Shown here: positions 7,413 to 16,475 of the stretch, piece by piece
How the letters are laid out: every line of letters starts with the position of its first letter
Position numbering within the stretch: position 1 is the stretch's first letter
From: Candidatus Latescibacterota bacterium
GTDB taxonomy: Bacteria; Latescibacterota; UBA2968
Direction: 5' to 3'
Assembly (NCBI GenBank): GCA_021295695.1
Contig: JAGWBW010000040.1
Span: 23,728-82,288 of the forward strand
Length of the DNA: 58,561 bases
Translations under genes and position numbers: made by a program
Notes under the pieces: model-generated
Told to the model about the DNA's origin: nothing
Database searches by the model: none
The model's input: only the letters and a program-made list of their open reading frames with translations

Positions 7413-8652
7413 AGTATCCCCTGCTCGCCCAAACTTTTTTTGCCAGTGCTTTGGCGCCATCGGATGGTTCAATTTCTCCCAGAATACTGCTCGGCGGTTG
7501 TCCCGTTTTTTTGCGCGTGGGATCGGGCGACCAATCATCTCGTTCGTATTTTTTTCTTATGGACTCGTTGCGAAAATCGGGCACTTCCATAGGTGCCGAA
7601 TCACTGAGCACCGATCTCCACGCTTGAATGCCCGCGATACTCATGTCGATGCCGCGATACACATTGAGGTAGGGTTGCTCGCCCGTGCGAATCGCTTCGG
7701 CGAAATGGTAACTGGTGAAAAAATCGCCGCCGCCATGCCCGGCTTGTGTTGCGCGGTCGTGATGTACCGGGAAATCCGGTCTGTAAACGGTTTCTACCGG
7801 TTCTCCTTTTCGCTTTTCCCACGGTTCTTTCCACACGCGTAGCCGATATTTATCGCCGTTGCGACAGTTTTCCATCACGCCCTTGTTGCCGTGGATTCTG
7901 ACGTAATTGCCGTGTCCGCGCAACGCGCCGTGCAGAGATTTCATGACGGCGTCATTGTCCATCCGACAGATGATCACGCCCGCTATATCTGCGCGATTCA
8001 TGTGCAGGGTTTTGGTCATATCGCCAAAATCATAGGGTATGACAAATCCGTTCACTTTCACTGGGCGCGTATCTGTGATGTACATTACCGGTGCTATCGA
8101 ATGCGTGCAATAATAGGTCGAGGGAATCCAGTTGCGCCAGTGATTGCGCCCGCAACTGCGCCCCAATTTCACTTCCGGCGGATCGGGATGTACGTACTCG
8201 CCCTCTCCGTATTTAAATTCGCCTACGTGTCCTTTTTGGTAGAGCCGCCTCATTTCCTGATTGTACGCCGTATAGGGATAATTTTCGGCAAACATATAAA
8301 TTTTACCGCTGCGCTCTACTGCGCGTGCAAGTGCGACGCCTTCGCTCAATGTATGGCAGGCAGCGGTTTCACTCATGACGTGTTTCCCGGCGTTCAGTGC
8401 TTCAACGGCAAAGGGCGCGTGTTCGTGAAAATAATTGGCGAGTACTACCGCATCCATATCGTGTTCCAAAAATGCCTGGTAATCTACATAAGTCGATACA
8501 CCGAGTGCTTTGCCTTCGGGTCTTAGTCGCTCTTCCCAGGTATCGCAAATTGCAACCAGTTCCATTCCCGTCGGTGTTGCGGCCCGCATAAATGATCGCC
8601 CGCGTCCCACGCCGACGACGCCCACGCGAATTGGTTTGTTTTTTTCGGGCAT
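7402..8652 (-). CDS. Gfo/Idh/MocA family oxidoreductase
   Basis: A 416-residue NAD(P)-dependent dehydrogenase. The Rossmann motif VGVVGVGRGRSFM lies near residue 10. The usual EKP motif is replaced by SETAACHT, a variant also seen in other members of this family, so catalytic details are unclear. The C-terminal alpha/beta domain (about 130-370) carries the YVHPDPP and GGGDFFTSYHFAEAI segments. Members oxidise or epimerise sugars, inositols and derivatives; the substrate here is unknown. The ATG at 8652 has GGAG eight bases upstream; a GTG at 8655 is an alternative. The gene overlaps the UPF0136-like gene downstream and is separated from mqnA by a terminator. Confidence 0.88.
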   Translation of the reverse strand: MPEKNKPIRVGVVGVGRGRSFMRAATPTGMELVAICDTWEERLRPEGKALGVSTYVDYQAFLEHDMDAVVLANYFHEHAPFAVEALNAGKHVMSETAACHTLSEGVALARAVERSGKIYMFAENYPYTAYNQEMRRLYQKGHVGEFKYGEGEYVHPDPPEVKLGRSCGRNHWRNWIPSTYYCTHSIAPVMYITDTRPVKVNGFVIPYDFGDMTKTLHMNRADIAGVIICRMDNDAVMKSLHGALRGHGNYVRIHGNKGVMENCRNGDKYRLRVWKEPWEKRKGEPVETVYRPDFPVHHDRATQAGHGGGDFFTSYHFAEAIRTGEQPYLNVYRGIDMSIAGIQAWRSVLSDSAPMEVPDFRNESIRKKYERDDWSPDPTRKKTGQPPSSILGEIEPSDGAKALAKKVWASRGYFGE

Positions 8653-8672
8653 CACAAGTTCTCCAGTTTTGA

Positions 8673-8698
8673 ATAAAAAAAACCGGCTTATTGCCGAG
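8673..8698 (-). terminator. Intrinsic terminator of the mqn operon
   Basis: Read on the minus strand, CGGC-AATAA-GCCG with a flanking G-U pair is followed by eight T. It sits directly after mqnA. Confidence 0.65.
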
Positions 8699-8710
8699 TT
8701 TTTGTAAAAT

Positions 8711-9502
8711 TTAAATATAGAAGCAGATATCTGGCACTGCGTCCATCAATCCCAACTCTACACCATAAGCATAGAATCGCCTCAAGCCTTCCAGTTCTAC
8801 ATCGCCCAAATCGTAGAGGATATTTCTGGTTAGATATTCGGCATAAAAAGCGGGCGATAGGGTGCGGGTTTCAGCGGCATAGTCCTTTGCGATGTTTGGG
8901 ATGAGGGACTTGCCTTTTTCTTTGGATTCAATCAGTTTGTCAATGTGATATGACGTCAATGCATCGGGGCGTCCGGTCCAGCAGGCATAAACAAAAGGCA
9001 ACCCGGTCATCTGCGTCCAAATTTCGCCCAGGTCCAGGATCCGATAGTGTTGCAATGTCAGCGCGGAATCGCCTATCAGTAAGGCGGCATCGGCGCGTTT
9101 GAGCATTGCATCTATATCTGGGGGATGAAAAAACACCTCTGGGCGGCAGCCAAATTGTCGCGCCAGAATGATCTGCGCCAGCACGGCTGATGTGCGCGAT
9201 CCGCGATCCAGGGCCAGTGTTTGAATTTCTTCGGGTTCTTTGTTCAGGACAACATATACACTGCCAACTGGCCCGTTTGAAATAATGCCGACACTGGGTA
9301 CAATCCGATAGGGTGCTCGTCCGCATCCAATTTCTACAGCGGGGATCAATGCCACATCGGTTTCACCCATGTGCAATCGCTCGGCGCATCGCGAGGGCAC
9401 GTCGTAGATCAGTTCAAAATCGCGATCAATCGCGCCCGTTCGCAGCGCTTCAACCAGTGGTCGCGTGTTTAAGTATGACACCACGCCCAAACGCACACGC
9501 AT
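8711..9502 (-). CDS. mqnA: Chorismate dehydratase MqnA (futalosine menaquinone pathway)
   Basis: A 263-residue periplasmic-binding-fold enzyme that dehydrates chorismate to 3-enolpyruvylbenzoate, the first committed step of the futalosine route to menaquinone. The signature start RLGVVSYLNTRPL and the later SYALLIGDSAL-like ALLIGDSALTL and PFVYACWTGRP are typical of MqnA. The length is normal. The start has AGGGGTG upstream and lies 12 nt after mqnC. It is the last gene of the long minus-strand run, together with mqnC and mqnE. mqnB and mqnD are not in the window. Confidence 0.95.
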   Translation of the reverse strand: MRVRLGVVSYLNTRPLVEALRTGAIDRDFELIYDVPSRCAERLHMGETDVALIPAVEIGCGRAPYRIVPSVGIISNGPVGSVYVVLNKEPEEIQTLALDRGSRTSAVLAQIILARQFGCRPEVFFHPPDIDAMLKRADAALLIGDSALTLQHYRILDLGEIWTQMTGLPFVYACWTGRPDALTSYHIDKLIESKEKGKSLIPNIAKDYAAETRTLSPAFYAEYLTRNILYDLGDVELEGLRRFYAYGVELGLMDAVPDICFYI

Positions 9503-9514
9503 CGTTACACACCC

Positions 9515-10615
9515 CTAATTCAAAATCTCATACCGCGTATTTCGCCTTACAGGCTCGTATCCCGCATCCCGAATGAGCCGTTGCATCTCATGGAGTGTCA
9601 TAGTATCCGTATGGCTCGTGCCCGCTGCGCTGACCACGTTTTCTTCCATCATTGTGCTACCAAAATCGTTTACGCCGTATTTTAAGCTGACCTGTGCGAC
9701 CTTGGCCCCCTGCGTTACCCACGATGCTTGAAAACTTTTGATATTGTCCAAAAACAGGCGCGCGATGGCGATGGTTCGCAAATAGTCAAATCCGGTGGCT
9801 TTCACACCATTCCATCGCCCCTGGTCATCGGCAAGAGCCGTGTAATCTGGCTGAAAATTCCACGCGATAAATGCGGTGAATCCGCCCGTCTCATCCTGCA
9901 AGTTGCGAATGTGTTCCAGATGTTCTATTCGCTGTTCAATGGTTTCGACATGTCCATACATCATGGTCGCCGATGTGTGCATGTCCAATTCGTGTGCAAT
10001 GCGATGCACAGCCAGCCATTCGTGGACGCGGTCTTTGCGAAAACCGATGATGTCGCGCACTTCGTCCGACAAAATTTCTGCGCCAGCACCCGGTATAGAA
10101 TCCAGGCCGGCATCACGCAAGCGGCGAATGCATTTTTCGAGTGACATACGCGAGATATGCGCGATATAAATAATTTCTGTGGCGGATAGACAATGCTGAT
10201 GGATTTGCGGGTAGCGATTGCGTATCGAGGAAAAGAGGTCTTCGTAATAATCCACGCGCAGTTTTGGGTTCAGACCCCCTTGCATCAAAATCTCGCTGCC
10301 TTTTGACACGTCGCCGCCCACGGCAATGAGTTCGTCAATTTTTTCAAAGATTTGTTCTCTGGGCAATGTATAGCCTTCGTCGGATCCCGGCGGGCGATAA
10401 AATGCACAAAAATCGCACCTTACCCAGCATACATTGGTGTAATTGATATTTCGCCCGATATTATATGTCACCGTGTCTTTGGGCCATTTGCGTCGTCGTA
10501 CCACATCGGCTAACAAGCCCAATTCGGTCACATTGGGATGTGCAAACAAACGCATGGCGTCATCTGTGGAAATGCGCTCGTCGTTATATACTTTTTCAAC
10601 AATGTCGTCGATCAT
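9515..10615 (-). CDS. mqnC: Cyclic dehypoxanthine futalosine synthase MqnC (radical SAM)
   Basis: A 366-residue radical SAM enzyme that cyclises dehypoxanthine futalosine. The CxxxCxxC iron-sulfur motif is CWVRCDFC at residues 63-70. The downstream segments GGLNPKLRVDYYEDLF, GAGAEILSD and MYGHVETIEQR are those of the MqnC/MqnE/CofH group. The FGSTMMEENVVSAAG segment near the C-terminus favours MqnC over MqnE. The RBS is weak (ACGGAAAA). A Uma2 gene sits between this gene and mqnE. Confidence 0.95.
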   Translation of the reverse strand: MIDDIVEKVYNDERISTDDAMRLFAHPNVTELGLLADVVRRRKWPKDTVTYNIGRNINYTNVCWVRCDFCAFYRPPGSDEGYTLPREQIFEKIDELIAVGGDVSKGSEILMQGGLNPKLRVDYYEDLFSSIRNRYPQIHQHCLSATEIIYIAHISRMSLEKCIRRLRDAGLDSIPGAGAEILSDEVRDIIGFRKDRVHEWLAVHRIAHELDMHTSATMMYGHVETIEQRIEHLEHIRNLQDETGGFTAFIAWNFQPDYTALADDQGRWNGVKATGFDYLRTIAIARLFLDNIKSFQASWVTQGAKVAQVSLKYGVNDFGSTMMEENVVSAAGTSHTDTMTLHEMQRLIRDAGYEPVRRNTRYEILN

Positions 10616-10651
10616 GTTGTTTTCCGTTTTTAGCGGTCAGCAGTCAGCTTT

Positions 10652-11239
10652 TCATTCGGGATACCAGAGTTCAGAGAGTGAGATTTCTAATCCTGGGAAC
10701 AATTTTGGTTTGAATACATCGGATTCGGCCATCGTTGCCTGGAGAACAGGCTCGTCGCCCGTAAGTTCAAAAGCTTCTAACGTTTTTTGATCTGCATCGA
10801 TAATCCAGTATTCCTTCACACCAAATTCGGTGTATGTACGCATCTTTCCCACACGGTCGTAACGCGCAGTCGAATCGGACAGTACTTCGATAACCAGATC
10901 AGGTGCGCCTCGAATATTATCATCTGTGATTATATTCAGGCGATTTTTTGAGATAAACATCAAATCCGGCTGTACGATATTTTCGGATACGGAGCTATCA
11001 GCATCTAACACAACATCAAAAGGTGCGACGAATATTTCGCCCAAATTCTGCGTATTGACATGTACATCGAGAAGCCTGCCAAGGCTCAAAACAGTTTGCT
11101 GATGTCTTCGGTTTGGCGAAGGCGACACGATTAATTCTCCTCTCAAAATTTCAAATCCAAAACTGTCTGGCGGGATGAGATGGAGATAGTCTTCATAAGT
11201 CCATCGCTCTTTTTGGGGAATTATAATGTCTGTTGTCAT
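10652..11239 (-). CDS. Uma2 family (DUF820) putative endonuclease
   Basis: A 195-residue protein of the Uma2/DUF820 family, with a restriction-endonuclease-like fold. It shows YEDYLHLIPPDS, FEILRGELIVSPSP, then the core PDLVIEVLSDSTARYDRVGK and EYWIIDADQKTLEAF. The acidic D...E pattern and the lysine-containing segment are the expected catalytic core. Uma2 genes are strongly amplified in cyanobacteria and some environmental phyla and their function is unsettled. It interrupts an otherwise metabolic mqnE-mqnC pair, on the same strand, with GAGGTG before the ATG. A second Uma2 protein is encoded at 57345. Confidence 0.88.
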   Translation of the reverse strand: MTTDIIIPQKERWTYEDYLHLIPPDSFGFEILRGELIVSPSPNRRHQQTVLSLGRLLDVHVNTQNLGEIFVAPFDVVLDADSSVSENIVQPDLMFISKNRLNIITDDNIRGAPDLVIEVLSDSTARYDRVGKMRTYTEFGVKEYWIIDADQKTLEAFELTGDEPVLQATMAESDVFKPKLFPGLEISLSELWYPE

Positions 11240-11279
11240 GACACACCTCGCTGAAATAATACCAGGGGAGAGGGGCGTT

Positions 11280-12428
11280 TTACGAAATCACTGGTATTTC
11301 GCCTGGAATTCCGATGGGTGTTTCTTCGATAATCTCTCGCTCGGTCGATAAAACGCGGTATAAATTATCCCGTTCGACGGGATCGCGTCCGGCTTCTATA
11401 ACGCGCTCTATGAGTTGCTTGCGCGTGAGTACCTGTCGTGTCTCTGAATATGAACGGCGCGTAATTTCGTATTCCTGGATTGTGCCGTCGATATCGTCTG
11501 CGCCATACCACAAAGCTACCTGTGAAATTTCAATGGTATTCATAATCCAGAACGTTTTGATGTGAAGGAAATTGTCCAGCATCAATCGTCCCACGGCAAT
11601 TTCTCTCAAATCAGCGATGCCTGTTGGCCCGGATAGATGCTCTAATTCTGTGCGTTCGGGATGGAATGACAGGGGAATATACGTCAAAAAACCGTTGGTC
11701 TCGTCTTGTAATTCGCGCAATCGCACGAGATGATCAATGCGTTCTTTTGGGTTTTCAATATGCCCATACAGCATTGTCGCATTGGTTGGCAGGCCAACTT
11801 CATGCGCCGTGCGCGCCACTTCGAGCCATTCTTCGGAATCCGCTTTGGTCCAGAATAAATCTTCCTGTACGCGATCGCTAAATACTTCTGCGCCCCCGCC
11901 GGGAATAGACGATACGCCAGCCGCTTTTAATTCGATCATGACATCCTTTAGTGGCTTTTTTGCAATACGCGCAATTTGTACCCATTCTATTGCGGTAAAT
12001 GCTTTTACCGCCACATCTGGACGCACGTCTTTGACTGCGCGCACGATGTCGAGATAATACGAATAGGGGAGTTTGGGATTGATACCCGCGACCATGTGGA
12101 TTTCAGAAATGGGCAGGTCGATGTATTCCAATACGCGCTTTTGAATATCTTCGGGGGATAATACATAGCCTCGATCGTCTTTTGGTTTGACATAGAAGGA
12201 GCAAAATCGGCACAGTTTGTTGCAGACGTTGGTATAGTTGATGTGCTGGTTCCGCACGTACCACGCCACATTGCCGCACAGGCGTTCGCGCGAGATATTG
12301 GCTAAATATCCCACGGCATTGAGGTCGGGCGTCTCGTAAAGCCGCATGCCATCTTCGGCAGAAAGCCGTTGCCCCAGGTTTACTTTTTCTTCGATGTCTC
12401 GGAGATCATCGGGAATTATCGGTCTCAC
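11280..12428 (-). CDS. mqnE: Aminodeoxyfutalosine synthase MqnE (radical SAM)
   Basis: A 382-residue radical SAM enzyme that joins 3-enolpyruvylbenzoate to the SAM-derived adenosyl group. The CxxxCxxC motif is CNKLCRFC at residues 69-76. MVAGINPKLPYSYYLD, GGGAEVFSDRVQEDLFW and MYGHIENPKERIDHL are MqnE-type segments, and the ATLWYGADDIDGTI-like VALWYGADDIDGTIQEYEI supports MqnE over MqnC. The start is GTG at 12428, six bases after AAGGAG. It follows recN by about 20 bp. Confidence 0.95.
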   Translation of the reverse strand: MRPIIPDDLRDIEEKVNLGQRLSAEDGMRLYETPDLNAVGYLANISRERLCGNVAWYVRNQHINYTNVCNKLCRFCSFYVKPKDDRGYVLSPEDIQKRVLEYIDLPISEIHMVAGINPKLPYSYYLDIVRAVKDVRPDVAVKAFTAIEWVQIARIAKKPLKDVMIELKAAGVSSIPGGGAEVFSDRVQEDLFWTKADSEEWLEVARTAHEVGLPTNATMLYGHIENPKERIDHLVRLRELQDETNGFLTYIPLSFHPERTELEHLSGPTGIADLREIAVGRLMLDNFLHIKTFWIMNTIEISQVALWYGADDIDGTIQEYEITRRSYSETRQVLTRKQLIERVIEAGRDPVERDNLYRVLSTEREIIEETPIGIPGEIPVIS

Positions 12429-12448
12429 ACTATGCTCCTTATACCTTT

Positions 12449-14152
12449 CTAAGGCTTTTCAGCCAGCATCTCGCGGGCGTGTTGCATGGTCAGTTCTGAA
12501 ATCTCTTCGCCGCCCATCATCAAAGCGAGCTCGCCGGCACGTGCCTCTTCATTTAGCGGAATTACGCGGGTTACTGCACGCTGATCAACCACTTCTTTTC
12601 TGACTGAAAAATGCCGATCAGCCATTTTTGCAATTTGTGGCAAATGTGTAATTGAAATGGTTTGATACGTTTGTGATAGGTCGCGCAATTTCTTGCCTAC
12701 AACCTCTGCAATGCGCCCGGAAATTCCGATGTCGATTTCGTCAAAAATTAACACCTGCACCGAATCGGTATGCGCCAGCACGGTTTTCATCGCGAGCATA
12801 ATACGCGAAATCTCACCGCCCGACGCTACTTTTACCAGCGGGCGGATGGCTTCGCCCTGGTTGGTCGAAATAAAAAATTCGCCGCGCTCTATGCCCCGAG
12901 GTCCCGCTTCAAATCGTTGACCATCGCATTCAATCAAACCTTCGAGATCTGGCCGCCGATCCAATTGGACGTCAAATTTCACATCGGGCATGCCCAGTTC
13001 GCGCAATGTGCGGCATATCGCTTTTGACAATTTGCCAGCGGCTTTTTGTCTTCCTCTTGACAATTTTTCACAATCGAGCGCGAACGTCTGCATCGCATCG
13101 TCAATTTTAGTCTGAATTTTTTTTATAGATGCTTCGAGTTCGTCGGTTAGTTCCAATTCTTGCTGGGCTTTTTTTTCATAAGACAGGACCCTTTCCAGAT
13201 CGCCGCCATATTTTTTTTTCAACGCGTTCAGCGTTTCTAATCGCTCTGTTACTTCTGATAGGCGTTGGGGATTGTGTTCTACGCGATTGGCATAATCGCC
13301 AAAGGCGCGGGCCAGTTCCTCTGCCCCATACCGCAGACCATTGAGTTCTTCGGCTATCGGCTCCAAGCCGCTGTCCATTTGCGCGGCCTCTTTCAGGAGA
13401 TGCGCGCCTTCGCCGAGTTGGTCGGCCACCGATTGTTCGCTTTCATAAAGCACCTGTTCGATCTGATAGGCGATCTCGAGTAGCCGTTCTGCATGCAAAA
13501 GCACGGACTGTTCGCGTTGTAGGCGTTCGTCTTCGCCAGGCTCTGGTTTTGCCGCATGAATTTCTTTGATCTGAAAGTCCAACAGTTCGCGCCTTTCTCG
13601 CTGGCGCTGGGCAACGGCAGTTTTTTCGATTAGCCGGTTTTGTAACTGCACCACCTGATGATATGATTTTTCGACCTGTGTGCGTGCTGTGTGCAAGCCT
13701 CCAAAGCCGTCCAAAAAGTCCAGGTGCTGATCGATATTTAGAAGCGATTGATGATCGTGTTGACCGTGCAAATCGACCAACGCGCGGCCCAATTCTCGAA
13801 GTGTACGCACGGGGATGGACAGACCATTGGCGTAGCACCGACTGCGCCCTTCCAATAGTACATCCCGTCGCAAAATCAGCTCACCATTTTCTGTCTCAAT
13901 GCCCATGTCATTCAGGAGCTTGAGCGCCGGGTGTTGAAGGTAGAGCTCAAAAATGGCTTCTACTGTGCATTTTTTTTCGCCTGTGCGGATTACATCGGGA
14001 CTCGCTCGCATGCCGAGCATCAAACCCAATGCCCCGACCAGAATGGACTTACCAGCGCCGGTTTCACCGGTAATGATATTTAACCCTTTGCCAAACTCGA
14101 CTTCCATGTCGTCGATCAGGGCGTAATTTATTACATGCAATTGACACAACAA
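12449..14152 (-). CDS. recN: DNA repair protein RecN
   Basis: A 567-residue SMC-like ATPase acting in double-strand break repair. Walker A is GETGAGKS (29-36), the coiled-coil middle runs from about 150 to 390, the ABC signature is VASGGEISRIMLAMK and Walker B is VQVLIFDEIDIGISG. The C-terminal THLPQIAKMADRHF is the expected D-loop/switch region. The length is normal. It lies 12 nt after nadK, the arrangement found in many bacteria. Confidence 0.96.
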   Translation of the reverse strand: MLCQLHVINYALIDDMEVEFGKGLNIITGETGAGKSILVGALGLMLGMRASPDVIRTGEKKCTVEAIFELYLQHPALKLLNDMGIETENGELILRRDVLLEGRSRCYANGLSIPVRTLRELGRALVDLHGQHDHQSLLNIDQHLDFLDGFGGLHTARTQVEKSYHQVVQLQNRLIEKTAVAQRQRERRELLDFQIKEIHAAKPEPGEDERLQREQSVLLHAERLLEIAYQIEQVLYESEQSVADQLGEGAHLLKEAAQMDSGLEPIAEELNGLRYGAEELARAFGDYANRVEHNPQRLSEVTERLETLNALKKKYGGDLERVLSYEKKAQQELELTDELEASIKKIQTKIDDAMQTFALDCEKLSRGRQKAAGKLSKAICRTLRELGMPDVKFDVQLDRRPDLEGLIECDGQRFEAGPRGIERGEFFISTNQGEAIRPLVKVASGGEISRIMLAMKTVLAHTDSVQVLIFDEIDIGISGRIAEVVGKKLRDLSQTYQTISITHLPQIAKMADRHFSVRKEVVDQRAVTRVIPLNEEARAGELALMMGGEEISELTMQHAREMLAEKP

Positions 14153-14164
14153 GGCATGACTCCT

Positions 14165-15025
14165 TCACTCGTCTCGCCGATCCAGGCCCCAGTCTAATTT
14201 GCGCTGCAACAAATCGTAAAAAGTCAACCCCTGCATATTGATAAAGCGCACCGGCTTGGGTGCCCGCTGCACTGTAACGGGTTCTTCAACCGAAAGCGAA
14301 CACACAGTGCGCCCATCTGTGGATAACATAATTTCATCAGACTGCTCGGCTATTACCTTAACCGTTACCGACTGCTCGCCCGGCATTACCATTGGGCGCA
14401 AAGATAGCGAATGCGGGCATATAGGCGTGGCGACGAGCACGGATAAATTTGGATGTACTATTGGGCCGCCAGAAGACAGGCTGTAACCCGTGGATCCCGT
14501 CGGCGTTGCCAGAATTAATCCATTGCCGTAAAAGGAGCTTACGGGTCGATCTTCAACCAGCATTACGACCTGCACCAGACGCGCTTTGACACTGCGTTCA
14601 ATTACGACCTCATTGAGCGCGAACGCTTTTTGTGTACGGGTTTGTGCGTGCAGTGCTATCCGCTCTTCAACGGTATAATCGCCACACAACAACCGATCCA
14701 AACCATCGTCCAATTCGCGGGGTTCAGCACCCGACAAAAATCCCAACCGCCCCAGATTCACGCCCAAAATTGGCGTCCTGTGTGGGTAAACCACATCGGC
14801 TGCCCGCAACAAGGTACCATCGCCGCCCATTGCCACAATGATATCAGCGCTTGTGGGCAACTGATCGACCGGACAAAACCAATTAGAATCGGAGGTACAA
14901 ATTTGTCGCAAGTTATCGGCGATCAGTACTTCAATGCCCCTTTGATGGATGCGCTGGGCCAATTGATCAACCGCAACGCCCATGCCGGGTTGGGTCGGGT
15001 TCGAAAACAAACCGATGGACTTCAT
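14165..15025 (-). CDS. nadK: NAD kinase
   Basis: A 286-residue ATP-dependent NAD kinase producing NADP. It shows the catalytic loop MGGDGTLLRAA (about 66-76), the NE motif in FALNEVVIER, and the conserved ATPTGSTGYSLSSGGP. The start codon overlaps the xseB stop by four bases (ATGA), which shows coupling. It is followed closely by recN. Confidence 0.96.
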   Translation of the reverse strand: MKSIGLFSNPTQPGMGVAVDQLAQRIHQRGIEVLIADNLRQICTSDSNWFCPVDQLPTSADIIVAMGGDGTLLRAADVVYPHRTPILGVNLGRLGFLSGAEPRELDDGLDRLLCGDYTVEERIALHAQTRTQKAFALNEVVIERSVKARLVQVVMLVEDRPVSSFYGNGLILATPTGSTGYSLSSGGPIVHPNLSVLVATPICPHSLSLRPMVMPGEQSVTVKVIAEQSDEIMLSTDGRTVCSLSVEEPVTVQRAPKPVRFINMQGLTFYDLLQRKLDWGLDRRDE

Positions 15026-15279
15026 TCGTCTGCAAACCCTTTATTGGAATCTATGGCTACCAATTCAAAATCACCATCGCTATCGCGCACGAGCACTTCA
15101 ACCTGTTGCCGGGCATCTTCTAATAAACTGCGGCATTGATTGGATGCTTTTAGGCCTTCTTCAAAAACTTTTAGTGCCTCTGACAAGGGTAGTGCACCTT
15201 CCTCTAAATGATTCACAGCTATCTCCAATTGCTCCAAAGCTGCTTCAAATGTAGTTTCTTCTGTCTTTTTTTTGGGCAT
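15022..15279 (-). CDS. xseB: Exodeoxyribonuclease VII small subunit
   Basis: An 85-residue helical protein with the XseB core TFEAALEQLEIAVNHLEEG followed by LPLSEALKVFEEGLKASNQC. It binds several copies per XseA in the exonuclease VII complex that degrades single-stranded DNA. It starts five bases after the xseA stop and overlaps nadK. Confidence 0.93.
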   Translation of the reverse strand: MPKKKTEETTFEAALEQLEIAVNHLEEGALPLSEALKVFEEGLKASNQCRSLLEDARQQVEVLVRDSDGDFELVAIDSNKGFADE

Positions 15280-15284
15280 TGACG

Positions 15285-16475
15285 TTACCTTTTTATTTTT
15301 TCTACCCGACAGGTTGCCTCGCCTTTTGCAAATCGAATGTGTAGATGTTCACGGGGTGTCAAAATACCTGCATCAGATACGACTGAACCGTCTCCGCGTT
15401 GTACGAGGCCAAATCCTCGTTCGAGCACCGATAGGGGGCTGAGCGATCCCAATTTGCCGGTCATGCGGTAATAGTCGGCCAATCGGCTTTCAAATAGCCG
15501 CCTCAGAAGCGCGTATAAATCGCGGTGTAATTCATCGACGTGTTGCGCATTCTGAAAGATCAAATCGGACAACCGCCGCATGCCATAACTGCCTTCGTGC
15601 GCTTCCAGCAGGTCTTTATTTTCGTCTAACAACCGCTGCATGGCCTCCCGCGTGCGAAGTGTGAGCCGCCCGACTTGTTCTCGCACTTCTAAAACATCGC
15701 GCACGGCAATTTCTGCAGCAGCAGAAGGGGTTGGTGCGCGCACGTCAGCCGCTATATCCGATAGGGAAGTGTCGATCTCGTGTCCTACGGCTGAGATAAC
15801 TGGGATCATAGAATCCGCAATTGCCCGCACCACTGTCTCGTCATTAAATGCCGCCAAATCCTCAGCCGAGCCGCCGCCGCGTCCAACAATCAGTATATCT
15901 ACTTCGCCAAAGTCATTGAGTTCGACAATGCCTTGTGCAATATCTTCTGGAGCGTCCAATCCCTGCACCAGGGCGGGACGCAAAACAATGCGAACAGAGG
16001 GAAACCGCCGCTTCAGCACGTCCAAAATATCTCGAAAAGCTGCGCCCGTCTGCGAAGTCACAACCCCTATTGTTCTGGGGTATTCGGGCAGAGGCCGTTT
16101 TCGATCTTCTTCAAAAAGGCCCTCTTCTGACAATTTTTTTTTCAGTTTTTCATAGGCGATTAGCTGTTGTCCCACCCCTGCGGGAAATAGTTGTGACACG
16201 TTAAACTGGTATTCACCCCGCCGTTCATATACCGTCAACTGCCCCTGAGCCAACACCTCCATCCCCGCTGTGGGACGAAACCCGGTTATGGAACGCGAGC
16301 GCCACATCACACAGCGCAATTGACTGTGCGGGTCTGAGAGCGTGAAATACCGGTGCCCAGATGAGGGCTGAGAGAAGGAGGTCAACTCACCGATGATCCA
16401 CATGGGGGGAAATTGCATCTCAAGGGTTTGCTTAACCGCTTGCGTGACGTCCGATACGGAAAGCGGATGTTCCAC
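15285..16475 (-). CDS. xseA: Exodeoxyribonuclease VII large subunit
   Basis: A 396-residue protein with an N-terminal OB domain (PPMWIIGELTSFSQPSSGHRYF) and a catalytic middle domain with GAAFRDILDVLKRR, IVGRGGGSAEDLAAFNDE and ISAVGHEIDTSLSD. A coiled-coil follows, then a short C-terminal domain ending LSVLERGFGLVQ. The start is GTG, located immediately after the ymdB stop and five bases after GGAGG within ymdB. It pairs with the adjacent xseB. Confidence 0.95.
   Translation of the reverse strand: MEHPLSVSDVTQAVKQTLEMQFPPMWIIGELTSFSQPSSGHRYFTLSDPHSQLRCVMWRSRSITGFRPTAGMEVLAQGQLTVYERRGEYQFNVSQLFPAGVGQQLIAYEKLKKKLSEEGLFEEDRKRPLPEYPRTIGVVTSQTGAAFRDILDVLKRRFPSVRIVLRPALVQGLDAPEDIAQGIVELNDFGEVDILIVGRGGGSAEDLAAFNDETVVRAIADSMIPVISAVGHEIDTSLSDIAADVRAPTPSAAAEIAVRDVLEVREQVGRLTLRTREAMQRLLDENKDLLEAHEGSYGMRRLSDLIFQNAQHVDELHRDLYALLRRLFESRLADYYRMTGKLGSLSPLSVLERGFGLVQRGDGSVVSDAGILTPREHLHIRFAKGEATCRVEKIKR

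Noticed and set aside
7891-8526. A 211-codon frame antisense to the oxidoreductase at 7402
   Set aside because: The minus strand has the conserved dehydrogenase; this is a shadow frame.
10627-10645. GCGGTCAGCAGTCAGC word, partly repeated near 25168 and 54380
   Set aside because: Short partial matches (10-12 bp) that may be a dispersed repeat, but three weak copies are not enough to define a family.
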